From Poseidonocella sp. HB161398 (lineage in GTDB: Bacteria; Pseudomonadota; Alphaproteobacteria; Rhodobacterales; Rhodobacteraceae): a stretch of 64,000 bases of DNA. The notes below the pieces were generated by a model. That model saw only the letters and a list, made by a program, of their open reading frames with translations, was not told where the DNA came from and made no database searches. Both the position numbers and the translations under genes were made by a program. The stretch is taken from assembly GCF_005870025.1 (NCBI RefSeq), contig NZ_VATA01000008.1, positions 1 through 64,000 of the forward strand, given 5' to 3'. The stretch's first letter is position 1, and every line of letters begins with the position of its first letter. Positions 41,839 to 50,235 of the stretch are shown in pieces.

Positions 41839-42618
41839 ATGCGCCTCGCCGAAGCCCTGCTCGCGCTCTTCCGGGTGCTGGTCTACATCTTCCTGCTCGC
41901 GCCCATCGCCGTCGTGGTGCTGGCCTCGTTCAATGCCGGGAACTTCCTGACCTTTCCGCCGCAGGGGCTCAGCCTCCGCTGGTTCGTCACCTTCCTGCAG
42001 AACGACGTCTTCATGGACGCGATCGTCTATTCCGCCGTGCTCGCCGCGCTGGCGACCGCGGTCTCGCTGGTGATCGGCACGATGGCGGCGCTCTACTACG
42101 TTCGCCATGCCGGGAAGGAGGCCGAGACGGTGCGCGTCCTGCTGCTGCTGCCGCTGATCCTGCCCGAGATCCTGACGGCCATCGCGCTGCTTTTCTTCTT
42201 CTACGAGATCGGCATCGGGCTCGAGCACAAGATCGCGCTCTTCACCGGCCATGTGCTGATGACGCTGCCCTTCGTCTTCCTCAACGTGACCACCTCGCTG
42301 CAGGGGCGCGACGAGGCCTGCGAGCTGGCGGCGCGCTCGCTGGGCGCCTCGCGGATGACCGCCTTCCGCCGCATCACCCTGCCGCTGATCGCGCCGGGGC
42401 TGGCGACCGGCGGGGTCTTTGCCTTCATCATCAGCTTCGATACATTCGGGATCTCCTTCATCCTCAAGGGAACCGGCTCCGCGCCGCTGCCGATCCAGCT
42501 CTATGACTATCTGCGCTTCAACTTCACGCCCGAGGCCGCGGCGGTCTCGACGGTCTCGATCGTCTTCACGCTTGTCGCCGTGGTGGCGGCGGACCGGCTC
42601 TTCGGCCGGAAGGCCTGA
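41839..42618 (+). CDS. ABC importer permease, PotC-like
   Basis: A 259-residue permease with helices FRVLVYIFLLAPIAVVVLAS, AALATAVSLVIGTMAALYYV, LLLLPLILPEILTAIALLFF and others. The coupling loop is SLQGRDEACELAARSLGASR, the EAA-equivalent region of PotC proteins. It completes the importer: binding protein, ATPase and two permeases are all present in order, so this transporter looks whole. Confidence 0.93.
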   Translation: MRLAEALLALFRVLVYIFLLAPIAVVVLASFNAGNFLTFPPQGLSLRWFVTFLQNDVFMDAIVYSAVLAALATAVSLVIGTMAALYYVRHAGKEAETVRVLLLLPLILPEILTAIALLFFFYEIGIGLEHKIALFTGHVLMTLPFVFLNVTTSLQGRDEACELAARSLGASRMTAFRRITLPLIAPGLATGGVFAFIISFDTFGISFILKGTGSAPLPIQLYDYLRFNFTPEAAAVSTVSIVFTLVAVVAADRLFGRKA

Positions 42619-42621
42619 GCG

Positions 42622-43293
42622 ATGACCGGCGAGAGGATCGGCATGCTGCCCTTGCGTTCCATCGGGGCGCAGATTGCCGAGCAGCTCGAGGCGGCAATCA
42701 TCCGCGAGGAATTCGCCCCGGGCGAGAAACTGCGCGAAGAGGCGATCTGCGCGCGGTTCGGCGTCTCCCGCTCGCCCCTGCGCGAGGCGCTGCAGCTGCT
42801 CGAGCCCGGCGGGCTGGTGGAACGCCGCCCGCGGCTCGGCGCGCGGGTGACGGAGATCTCGGTGGAGCGGCTCGACGAGCTGACCCAGTGCCGGGTGCCC
42901 CTGGAATCCACCGCCGCGGGGCTGGCTGCAGCGCAGCCCGACCATGCGGAGATCGCCGGTCGGCTGGCGGCCGAGGTCGCGGCGATGGATGCCGCGCAGG
43001 GCCATCTCGACGCGTTCGAGGCGAATGTCCGGCTGACCGGGCTGATGCATGGCGCCTGCGGCAACCCGATGCTGATGCGGCTGCTGGCGCAGGTCGACAA
43101 GCAGGCGCTGCGCTACCGTTTCCGCGCCTACCGGATGGATCCCGGGATGCTGCCGCAGATGAGCGCCGAGAACCGGCTGATGGTCGAGGCGATCCGCGCC
43201 GGCGACAGCGCCCGCGCCGAGGCGGTCACCGCCGAACTGGTCCGCCGCGCCTGGTCCGCGACCCGCGCGGTTCTGCTCTCGGGCGAGGGCTGA
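42622..43293 (+). CDS. GntR-family transcriptional regulator, FCD type
   Basis: A 223-residue protein. The N-terminal winged helix (about 12-75) contains LEAAIIREEFAPGEKLREEA and ICARFGVSRSPLREALQLLE, matching the GntR DNA-binding pattern, followed by GLVERRPRLGARVTEIS. The C-terminal all-helical FCD ligand domain runs to the end, with metal-ligand-type H and R residues spread along it. Starting 3 bases after the permease stop, it is probably cotranscribed and regulates its own operon; the GTATAC palindrome near 37774 is a candidate site. Confidence 0.9.
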   Translation: MTGERIGMLPLRSIGAQIAEQLEAAIIREEFAPGEKLREEAICARFGVSRSPLREALQLLEPGGLVERRPRLGARVTEISVERLDELTQCRVPLESTAAGLAAAQPDHAEIAGRLAAEVAAMDAAQGHLDAFEANVRLTGLMHGACGNPMLMRLLAQVDKQALRYRFRAYRMDPGMLPQMSAENRLMVEAIRAGDSARAEAVTAELVRRAWSATRAVLLSGEG

Positions 43294-43351
43294 CGCACCG
43301 GGGCCGGCTGCGCCGCGGAGGCCGGCGCCGAGGATCAGCCGATGGCGGCCG

Positions 43352-44017
43352 CTACTGCGCCGCGTCGCGGATCAGGTAGCTGCAGCGCCGCGCGCCGCTG
43401 ACGATATGGTCCTTGCGCTCGACGACCGTCCCGGGGCCCAGAACGGTTTCGAAGACCGCTTTTTCGGCGCGGCAGAAGCCTTGGCAGGCCCGCGCCGCGG
43501 CGCAGATCGGGCAGTGGTTCTCGATCAGCTCCAGCGCACCGTCCGGCGCCTCCTCGACCGTCGCCATGTAGCCCTCGGCGCTGCGCAGTTCGGCCAGCTT
43601 CCGCACCCGTGCCGCCAGGCTGCCGCCTTCGGGCATCGCGGCGCGGTACTGCGCCAGCGTCGCCGCTTCCCGCGCGGCGATGATCTGCTCCAGCGCCTGC
43701 GGTCCTAGCATCTCCGAGACGCTGCGCAGGATGTCGACCGTCAGCGCGGCATGGGTGTCGGGAAAGCGCGCCTGGCCCTTTTCCGTCAGGTGCCAGTAGA
43801 CCGCCGGACGGCCGCGCCCGGCGCTGCGGCGCTCCTCGGCGACCAGCCCCTCGCCCTGCAGCTTCAGGAGCTGCTGGCGCGCGGCCTCGCCGGTGATGCC
43901 CTGGCGGCGCCCGATCTCGGCAGAGGTCAGGGCGCCGTGCATCTTCAGCGTCATCAGGAGACGTTCGGAGGGCAGGCGCACGCTCCGCGTTTCCTGCCCG
44001 GGGCTGTCGCTTGGCAT
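43352..44017 (-). CDS. winged-helix regulator with C-terminal cysteine cluster (SufR-like)
   Basis: A 221-residue regulator. The N-terminal winged helix (about 14-85, LLMTLKMHGALTSAEIGRRQ and GITGEAARQQLLKLQGEGLV) is of the ArsR/DeoR-like kind. A helical linker leads to cysteines C169, C172, C178 and C182 (NHCPICAAARACQGFC), with C212 near the end (ARRCSYL). SufR-type proteins bind an Fe-S cluster through C-terminal cysteines, so redox or iron sensing is plausible. ATG 44017 is preferred because GGAG lies 5 bases upstream; TTG 44038 is a longer option. It lies 84 bases downstream of the MFS gene on the same strand. Confidence 0.78.
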   Translation of the reverse strand: MPSDSPGQETRSVRLPSERLLMTLKMHGALTSAEIGRRQGITGEAARQQLLKLQGEGLVAEERRSAGRGRPAVYWHLTEKGQARFPDTHAALTVDILRSVSEMLGPQALEQIIAAREAATLAQYRAAMPEGGSLAARVRKLAELRSAEGYMATVEEAPDGALELIENHCPICAAARACQGFCRAEKAVFETVLGPGTVVERKDHIVSGARRCSYLIRDAAQ

Positions 44018-44101
44018 GGTTGCTCCGGCGCTTTTCAAAGGGTCCGCTTGATTAAATAGCCGCAGCAGCAGCGACAGGCAAGCGGACCCGTGCCGGAGCC
44101 T

Positions 44102-45301
44102 TCAGCCCATCTCGCTCTTGCGCGGCAGGAGCACGGTCAGGAGCCCCAGCACCGGCAGGACGGCGCAGAGATTGAAGACGAAGACGATGCCGCTTGCATC
44201 GGCCAGCAGCCCCAGCGCCGCCGCCGCGATCCCGGCCACGCCGAAGGCCGCGCCATAGAACAGCCCGGCCGCCGTGCCGACGCGATGCGGCAGCAGCTCC
44301 TGCGCGAAGACGATGATCGCGGGCAGGGCCGAGGCCAGGATCACCCCGATCACGGCCGACAGCACCCCGGTCCAGAACAGCGAGGCATGCGGCAGCAGCA
44401 GCGTGAAGGGCAGCACGCCGAGGATCGAGATCCAGATCACCGTGCGCCGTCCGATCCGGTCGCCCAGCGGTCCGCCGATCACCGTGCCGAAGGCCACCGC
44501 GGCGAGGAACAGGAACAGCATGCGCTGCGCCGCCCCCGTCTCCAGCCCGAAGCGGTCGATCAGGAAGAAGGTGTAGTAGCTCGACATCGAGGCCATGTAG
44601 ACCTGCTTGGAGAAGAGGAGCGCCAGAAGCACGCCGAGCGCCAGGCGCAGCCGCGCCGGGGGCAGGGCCGGGCCCGCGGCCGCCTTGCGGCGCCGCGCGG
44701 CGAGATGCTCGCGCGCATGCCAGCGGCTGACCTGCACCAGGATTGCCATCGCCAGAAGCGCTGCGACCGCGAACCAGGCGACGGAGCCGCGTCCCATGGG
44801 CAGCACCACCGCGGCGGCCAGGAGCGGGCCGAGCGCCGTGCCGAAATTGCCGCCGACCTGGAAGACCGACTGGGCCATCCCGAAGCGCCGGCCGGCCGCG
44901 GCGCGCGCGACCCGCGAGGCCTCCGGGTGGAAGACCGAGGAGCCGATGCCGATCAGCCCCGCCCCCATGACGAGAAGCCCGTAGCCCGGCGCAGCGGCCA
45001 GCACGAGAAGACCCGCCATCGTGGCGAACATGCCCAGCGGCAGCGCCCAGGGGAAGGGACGGCGGTCGGTCACCATGCCGACGACCGGCTGCAGGAGCGA
45101 CGCCGTCAGCTGGAAGACGAAGGTCAGGAGCCCGATCTGCCAGAAGGCCAGCGCGAATTCCGCCTTCAGCATCGGATAGAGCGCGGCCAGAAGCGACTGC
45201 ATCATGTCGTTGAGCAGGTGGCAGCAGGCGATCGCGCCGAGGATCGCGTAGGTGGTGCGCGCCGGATCGGTCTCGCGCATGTCTAGGGTGGCATCGGTCA
45301 T
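44102..45301 (-). CDS. MFS transporter, fosmidomycin-resistance-like (FSR) family
   Basis: A 399-residue membrane protein with twelve predicted helices. The N-terminal YAILGAIACCHLLNDMMQSL and LLTFVFQLTASLLQPVVGMV, then GSSVFHPEASRVARAAAGRR, are typical of the Fsr branch, whose best-known members export fosmidomycin. An MFS loop signature GGPLGDRIGRRTVIWISILG separates the later helices. AAGGA lies about 8 bases before ATG 45301. It is divergent from the AraC-type regulator with a 118-base promoter gap, which suggests that the regulator controls it. The exported compound is unknown. Confidence 0.88.
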   Translation of the reverse strand: MTDATLDMRETDPARTTYAILGAIACCHLLNDMMQSLLAALYPMLKAEFALAFWQIGLLTFVFQLTASLLQPVVGMVTDRRPFPWALPLGMFATMAGLLVLAAAPGYGLLVMGAGLIGIGSSVFHPEASRVARAAAGRRFGMAQSVFQVGGNFGTALGPLLAAAVVLPMGRGSVAWFAVAALLAMAILVQVSRWHAREHLAARRRKAAAGPALPPARLRLALGVLLALLFSKQVYMASMSSYYTFFLIDRFGLETGAAQRMLFLFLAAVAFGTVIGGPLGDRIGRRTVIWISILGVLPFTLLLPHASLFWTGVLSAVIGVILASALPAIIVFAQELLPHRVGTAAGLFYGAAFGVAGIAAAALGLLADASGIVFVFNLCAVLPVLGLLTVLLPRKSEMG

Positions 45302-45419
45302 GGGGTCGTCCTTTCGTCCCCCCTGCCTATTGCGCTGGACGGCGTCTGTCCTTCGTGGTTTGGTCAGGAAGTTTCGCGATCGGGCCAGAATCCGGATCGC
45401 GCCTGCGGGAGGAGGCAGG

Positions 45420-46217
45420 ATGGAGGTCCAGGCGCAGTCGCTGCTGTTCAACCGGATCGCGCGGGTCGAGGCGACCGCGGCGCCGCTGGTGGCGCTGGCC
45501 TCGGACTATCCGGCGGCGACCAGCGTCGCGCCGCACAGCCATCCGCGCGACCAGCTCCTGCATGCGCTCTCGGGCGTGGTCCATGTCCGCACGGCGCAGG
45601 GCAGCTGGGTGGTGCCGCCCGATTGCGCGCTCTGGATCCCGGCGGGCTGCGTTCATGCGGTGGAGATGGCCGGGCCGGTGCAGATGCGCTCGGCCTATCT
45701 GCGGCCGGGCGCGGCGGGCCAGGCGGCGGACCGGCCGAGGGTGCTGGCGATGAACGACCTGGCGCGGGCGCTGATCGTCGAGCTGGGCCGGATCGCCGAG
45801 GCCGAGGCGCCCGATCCCCGGGCCGAGATGCTGGCCGGGCTGCTGATCGCCGAAATCTCGCGGCTGGAGGAGCAGCCGCTGGCGCTGCCCCTGCCGCAGG
45901 ATCCGCGGCTGCTCAGGCTCTGCCGGGCGTTTCTCGAGGCGCCCTCGGCGCGGCTGTCGCTCAAGGACTGGGCGGCCAGGGCGGCGATGAGCCGGCGCAG
46001 CCTGACGCGGCGCTTCCGGGCCGAGACCGGGCTTTCGCCCGAGGGCTGGCGGCAGCAGGCCTGCGTGCTCTGCGCGCTGCCGCGGCTGGTGGCGGGCATG
46101 CCGGTGACGTCGATCGCGCTGGATCTGGGCTATGACAGCCCGGCCGCCTTCGCCACGATGTTCCGCCGCCATCTGGGCCAGAGCCCGCGCGACTGGCGCC
46201 GCGAGACCCGCCTCTAG
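45420..46217 (+). CDS. AraC-family regulator with cupin sensor domain
   Basis: A 265-residue regulator. The N-terminal cupin half has SVAPHSHPRDQLLHALSGVV and WVVPPDCALWIPAGCVHAVE, like NimR/YdiP-type proteins. The C-terminal AraC domain (about 170-262) has LKDWAARAAMSRRSLTRRFR as the first helix-turn-helix and AFATMFRRHLGQSPRDWR as the second. GGAGG precedes the ATG by 4 bases. It is divergent from the MFS transporter gene, the common arrangement for an efflux pump and its activator. The ligand is unknown. Confidence 0.92.
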   Translation: MEVQAQSLLFNRIARVEATAAPLVALASDYPAATSVAPHSHPRDQLLHALSGVVHVRTAQGSWVVPPDCALWIPAGCVHAVEMAGPVQMRSAYLRPGAAGQAADRPRVLAMNDLARALIVELGRIAEAEAPDPRAEMLAGLLIAEISRLEEQPLALPLPQDPRLLRLCRAFLEAPSARLSLKDWAARAAMSRRSLTRRFRAETGLSPEGWRQQACVLCALPRLVAGMPVTSIALDLGYDSPAAFATMFRRHLGQSPRDWRRETRL

Positions 46218-46224
46218 CGCCGTC

Positions 46225-46875
46225 TCAGGCCGGGCGGCCGCCGGTCTTCAGCCAGTGCAGCACCATCTTGCGCATCCCCTGCATGGCGCGGGCATAGTTG
46301 AAATTGGGGAACATCACGTTGCGGAACAGCGCCCCGTCGAGGAAGGTCGAGATCAGCGTGGCGGTATCGGCGGGGTTGGCATCGGCAAAGACGCCCTCGG
46401 CGATGCCGCGCTGGATCGCGTCCTTCAGGATCTCGGCCTCGTGCTCGTAGAAGGCGCGGATCGCCCGGTCGGCGACCGGCGTGCGCTTGCCCGTGGCGGC
46501 ATAGTCGAGGCTGATCCGCGCGACCTTCTGCAGGGCGACGAACTGGCGGATATGCAGCTCGATCCAGCTGGAGATCACCTCCTCCGGCGCGCCCGCGCGC
46601 TTCAGGTTGCCGTCGAAATGCGAGAAGGCCTCGGCGACAACGCGGGCGATCGTCTTCATGAAGAGATCCTCCTTGTTGTCGAAATAGTAGTAGAAATGCG
46701 AGGGGTTGAAGCCCGAGGCCTCGGCGATGTCCTTGATCCGCACCGAGGAATAGGAATGCTCGGCAAAAAGGTCGAGGGCCGCGCGGCACATCAGGTCGGG
46801 CGGCGAGCCCGGCTCGGGATGGTAGCCGTGATCGAACTGCGCGGTTTCGGTCGCCAGCGCCTTCTTGCGGGCCAT
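46225..46875 (-). CDS. TetR-family transcriptional regulator
   Basis: A 216-residue repressor. The N-terminal helix-turn-helix contains ALDLFAEHSYSSVRIKDIAE and GFNPSHFYYYFDNKEDLFMK, the standard TetR pattern. The C-terminal ligand/dimer domain begins near residue 70. It ends 8 bases from the convergent AraC gene and is the last gene of the minus-strand catabolic operon. The paired TTTGAA palindromes between 53448 and 53835 have the form expected of a TetR site, so it is the best local candidate for controlling both arms of the cluster. Confidence 0.92.
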   Translation of the reverse strand: MARKKALATETAQFDHGYHPEPGSPPDLMCRAALDLFAEHSYSSVRIKDIAEASGFNPSHFYYYFDNKEDLFMKTIARVVAEAFSHFDGNLKRAGAPEEVISSWIELHIRQFVALQKVARISLDYAATGKRTPVADRAIRAFYEHEAEILKDAIQRGIAEGVFADANPADTATLISTFLDGALFRNVMFPNFNYARAMQGMRKMVLHWLKTGGRPA

Positions 46876-46901
46876 TCGCTGTCCTCCTTGCGGGCCGCAG
46901 G

Positions 46902-47663
46902 TCAGCCCTGAATGTACCAGGTGGTGGTTCCGCCGCCATCCACGACGAGATCCTGCCCGGTAACATATTCCGCTGTGGCAAGATAGAGCACCGCATCCGC
47001 GACCTCCCGGGGCGCTGCGGCGCGCGGCAGGGGCAGCCGGTCGACCTCTTCGGCAAGCGCCGGTTCCCTCTCGCGCCAGCCGCTTTCGGGATCGCGCACC
47101 GGGCCGGGGCAGACGGCGTTGACGCGGATGCCGAAGGGCGCCCATTCCACCGCCATCTGCCGCCCCGCCGCCAGCACGGCGGATTTCGACGGGCCGTAGG
47201 CGCCGTTGCCGGGATAGCAGCGCAGCGCCGAGGCGCCGGCGATGGCGACGATGGCGCCGCCGCCCTGGTCCTTCATCTGCCGCGCCGCCTCGGTGGCGAA
47301 ATGGAAGAAGCCGCGGGTCTGGATGGCGAAGACCCGGTCCCAGTCCTCGGTCGAGAGGTCGAGCAGGTGCCCCGGCGCCGAGACCCCGGCATTGTTGACC
47401 GCCAGATCGAGCCGTCCGAATTCCGCGATCGCGGCGGCCACGGCGGCGGCCATGCTGGGCCGGTCGGCCAGATCCATCTGCACCGGCAGCGCGCCGCCCA
47501 GCTCGTCGGCCAGCGCGGCGGCGCCTGCCGCGTCGCGTCCGTAGCCGAGCGCCAGGCGGGCCCCGGCCCCGGCAAGCCTGCGGGCGATGGCGGCGCCGAT
47601 CGGGCTCGTCGCGCCGCTGAGCAGCGCGACCTTGCCCGCGAGCGGCCGTGTCGGATCGGTCAT
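46902..47663 (-). CDS. short-chain dehydrogenase/reductase
   Basis: A 253-residue NAD(P)-dependent oxidoreductase. The cofactor loop LLSGATSPIGAAIA (about 14-27) is a slightly changed TGxxxGxG motif, with LAVNNAGVSA near 88-97, the catalytic serine S145 (AGASAL) and Y156-x3-K160 (YGPSK), so it should be active. A C-terminal VTGQDLVVDGGGTTTW is typical of FabG-like members. Overlap with the upstream flavoprotein gene (ATGA) puts it in the operon. It could reduce or oxidise an alcohol, but the substrate is unknown. Confidence 0.9.
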   Translation of the reverse strand: MTDPTRPLAGKVALLSGATSPIGAAIARRLAGAGARLALGYGRDAAGAAALADELGGALPVQMDLADRPSMAAAVAAAIAEFGRLDLAVNNAGVSAPGHLLDLSTEDWDRVFAIQTRGFFHFATEAARQMKDQGGGAIVAIAGASALRCYPGNGAYGPSKSAVLAAGRQMAVEWAPFGIRVNAVCPGPVRDPESGWREREPALAEEVDRLPLPRAAAPREVADAVLYLATAEYVTGQDLVVDGGGTTTWYIQG

Positions 47664-49255
47664 CTTTCTGTCTCCGTCTCATGGGCGGCGATGCTCTCGC
47701 CGCAGAGGAAGCCCCAGGCCAGGTTCGGCCCGAGCGTGGTGCCGGACCCGGCGGCGCGGGTGCCGACCGGATTGGCCATGGCGAGCCCGGCGGCAAAGAG
47801 CCCGCGCAACGGCCGGCCATCGGGGCAGAGCACCCGCCCGCCGGCATCGGTCATGGGCCCGCCCTTGGTGCCGAGGAAGGTCAGGTTGAAGGGCAGGGCG
47901 TGAAAGGGCCCGTGCGCCACCGGGGCGAGGCGGCGGACACCGTCTGCCCGGCCGGTGAAGGGATCGAGATGGCGGCCGAATTCCGGATCCGCGCCCGCCC
48001 GCGCGGCGGCGTTGAAGCCCTCCGCGGTGGCCGCCAGTGTGCGGGGGTCGAGGCCGATCTGCGCAGCGAGCGCCCCGAGGCTCTCGGCGCTCCGGCGGAA
48101 GCCGCGCCCATGGCGGGTCAGGAACCAGCGGAAGACCGGGCTCTGCGCCAGCGTCCGCTGGTCCAGGATCAGCCAGGCGGGCAGGTGCCGGGCGGTGCCG
48201 TCCGCGCCGCGCTCCGCCAGCACCTCGCCGAGGTTGAAGATGTACTCGTTGACGAAGCGGCGGCCATGGCGGTCGACGAGGAAGGCGCCGGGCTCGCGGT
48301 GGTGGAAGGTGCCGACCGGCAGCGGCTGGCCGCCGAGCCGCGCGGGCAGGGCGGGGGCGATATTGGCCTGGTCCATCCGCGCCATCGCCGCGCCCGCGGC
48401 CTCGGCCATGCGCTGGCCGTCGCCCAGATTGCCCGGGGCGGAGGCGATCAGGTCGAGCGGTCCGGCGAAGTGCGCGGCGCGGCGGGGCGCGTCGCGCTCG
48501 AACCCGCCGGTGGCGATGACGACATGGCGGGCGGGCAGGGTGACGGTGCCGCCGGGCGTCTCGGCGGTGACGCCCTCGATGCCGTCGGCGCCGAGGACCA
48601 GATCCCGCGCGCGGCAGCCGGTGCGGATCTCGCCGCCCTGCGCGAGGAAGGCAGCGGCGAGGCCGGAGACCAGCGCCGTGCCCTGCGCGCGCCGTCCCGT
48701 GGCAACGCGCCAGGCGAGCTGCGGCAGGCGGGCGGCGACGGCGCCGGCGGGGCGGTGCCAGGGGTCGAGCGCGCGGGTCTCCTGGTAGGTGAAGACATGC
48801 GGCACATGCGGCGGCTGCAGCCCCGGCGCGCGGAGCTTCGGCAGCGGCAGGGTCGAGACCATCCGGCCGCGCCCCTTGCCGCCCGGCAGCTCCGGATAGG
48901 GATCGCTGTCATCGGACAGCGCGAAGCGCAGCGCGGTCGCCTCCCCGAGGAAGCGCAGCATCCGCGGCGCCGCCTCCGCCATGGCGCGCCAGCGCGGCGC
49001 CTCGGTCTCCGCCCAGCCGGGCGGGGCGGCGGCGGCAAGATAGGCCGCGGCATCCTCCGGGCTGTCGGCGATCCCGGCTGCGGCGGCCAGGTGGTTGCCC
49101 GGCACCCAGATCCCCGCGCCCGACATCGCGGTGGTGCCGCCGATGACCGGGCGCGCCTCCAGCACGGTGACGCAGAGCCCGGCGGCCCGGGCGCGCAGCG
49201 CCGCCGCCAGCCCGGCCCCGCCGGAGCCGAGCACGATCACCCGCGCAGACGTCAC
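47660..49255 (-). CDS. FAD-dependent oxidoreductase (3-ketosteroid dehydrogenase/fumarate reductase flavoprotein type)
   Basis: A 531-residue flavoprotein. The dinucleotide-binding motif VIVLGSGGAGLAAALRARAA is at the N-terminus, followed by GGTTAMSGAGIWVPGN, the signature of 3-ketosteroid delta1-dehydrogenase-like and fumarate-reductase-like enzymes. ATGGFERD marks the second FAD contact, and the C-terminal AAGSGTTLGPNLAWGFLCGE completes the FAD site. It has no signal peptide. It could desaturate a ring or carbonyl compound or, given its context, an amino-acid-derived ring. Its ATG overlaps the aldo/keto reductase stop. Confidence 0.86.
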   Translation of the reverse strand: MTSARVIVLGSGGAGLAAALRARAAGLCVTVLEARPVIGGTTAMSGAGIWVPGNHLAAAAGIADSPEDAAAYLAAAAPPGWAETEAPRWRAMAEAAPRMLRFLGEATALRFALSDDSDPYPELPGGKGRGRMVSTLPLPKLRAPGLQPPHVPHVFTYQETRALDPWHRPAGAVAARLPQLAWRVATGRRAQGTALVSGLAAAFLAQGGEIRTGCRARDLVLGADGIEGVTAETPGGTVTLPARHVVIATGGFERDAPRRAAHFAGPLDLIASAPGNLGDGQRMAEAAGAAMARMDQANIAPALPARLGGQPLPVGTFHHREPGAFLVDRHGRRFVNEYIFNLGEVLAERGADGTARHLPAWLILDQRTLAQSPVFRWFLTRHGRGFRRSAESLGALAAQIGLDPRTLAATAEGFNAAARAGADPEFGRHLDPFTGRADGVRRLAPVAHGPFHALPFNLTFLGTKGGPMTDAGGRVLCPDGRPLRGLFAAGLAMANPVGTRAAGSGTTLGPNLAWGFLCGESIAAHETETER

Positions 49256-50235
49256 GAGAAGCCGATCACCGGGCGCGGGCGGTAGGGTTCCTCGAGCCAG
49301 GCGATCTCCTCGGCCGAAAGCGCCAGATCCAGCGCCGCGGCGGCGTCGTCGAGCTGCTCGGGCCTGGTCGCGCCCATCACCGGCGCGACGACCGGGTCCT
49401 TCTGCCAGAGCCAGGCCATGGCGATCTGGGCGGGCTTGACGCCCCGCCGCGCGGCCAGATCGACCACGCGGCCGACGATCACCGGTTCCTCCGCTACCTC
49501 GGCAGCATAGAGCGCGGGCGTGTAGCCGTCCTGCGCCGAGCGGGCCGAGCCCTCGCCCCAGGGCCGGGCGAGGCGGCCGCGCGCCAGCGGGCTCCAGGGC
49601 AGGACGCCGATCCCGGCATCGCGGCAGGCGGGCAGCATCTCGCGCTCTTCCTCGCGGTAGAGCAGGTTCAGGTGGTTCTGCATGGCGACGAAACGCGCCC
49701 AGCCATTGGCCTTCTGCATCTCCACTGCCTTGGCGAGCTGCCAGGCGAACATCGAGGACGCCCCGAGATAGCGCGCCTTGCCGGCCTTCACCACGTCATG
49801 CAGCGCCTCCAGCGTCTCCTCGACCGGCGTGCCGTAATCCCAGCGGTGGATCATGTAGATGTCGACATGGTCGGTGCCGAGCCTGCGCAGCGTCCCGTCG
49901 ATCTGGTCCATGATCGCCTTGCGCGACAGCCCCGCGCCGTTCGGGCCGGGCCGCATGCGGTTGAAGACCTTGGACAGGATCACCACCTCGTCGCGCGGCA
50001 CCTGCGCGATCACCTGGCGGCCGAGAACCTCCTCGCTCTGGCCCGCGGAATAGCCGTTGGCCGTGTCGAAGAAATTGATCCCGAGATCCAGCGCCTTGCG
50101 GTAGAAGGGCCGGCTCGCCGCCTCGTCGAAGAGCCAGCCGTGCTTCTGGTCCGGCCCGGTGACGGTGTAGCTCATGCAGCCGAGGCAGATGCGCGAGACT
50201 TCGAGGCCGGTGCGGCCGAGCTTTGCGTAGTCCAT
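49252..50235 (-). CDS. aldo/keto reductase
   Basis: A 327-residue TIM-barrel NADPH reductase of the Tas/YajO-like branch. The tetrad is visible: D and Y in INFFDTANGYSAGQSEEVLG, the lysine in EVVILSKVFNRM and the histidine in IYMIHRWDYG. The C-terminal GRVVDLAARRGVKPAQIAMA and APVMGATRPEQLDDAAAAL form the cofactor region. Its stop overlaps the next gene, and its start overlaps the Rieske oxygenase stop by one base, so it sits in the middle of a coupled operon. It may reduce an aldehyde left by oxygenase demethylation; that is inference. Confidence 0.92.
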   Translation of the reverse strand: MDYAKLGRTGLEVSRICLGCMSYTVTGPDQKHGWLFDEAASRPFYRKALDLGINFFDTANGYSAGQSEEVLGRQVIAQVPRDEVVILSKVFNRMRPGPNGAGLSRKAIMDQIDGTLRRLGTDHVDIYMIHRWDYGTPVEETLEALHDVVKAGKARYLGASSMFAWQLAKAVEMQKANGWARFVAMQNHLNLLYREEEREMLPACRDAGIGVLPWSPLARGRLARPWGEGSARSAQDGYTPALYAAEVAEEPVIVGRVVDLAARRGVKPAQIAMAWLWQKDPVVAPVMGATRPEQLDDAAAALDLALSAEEIAWLEEPYRPRPVIGFS

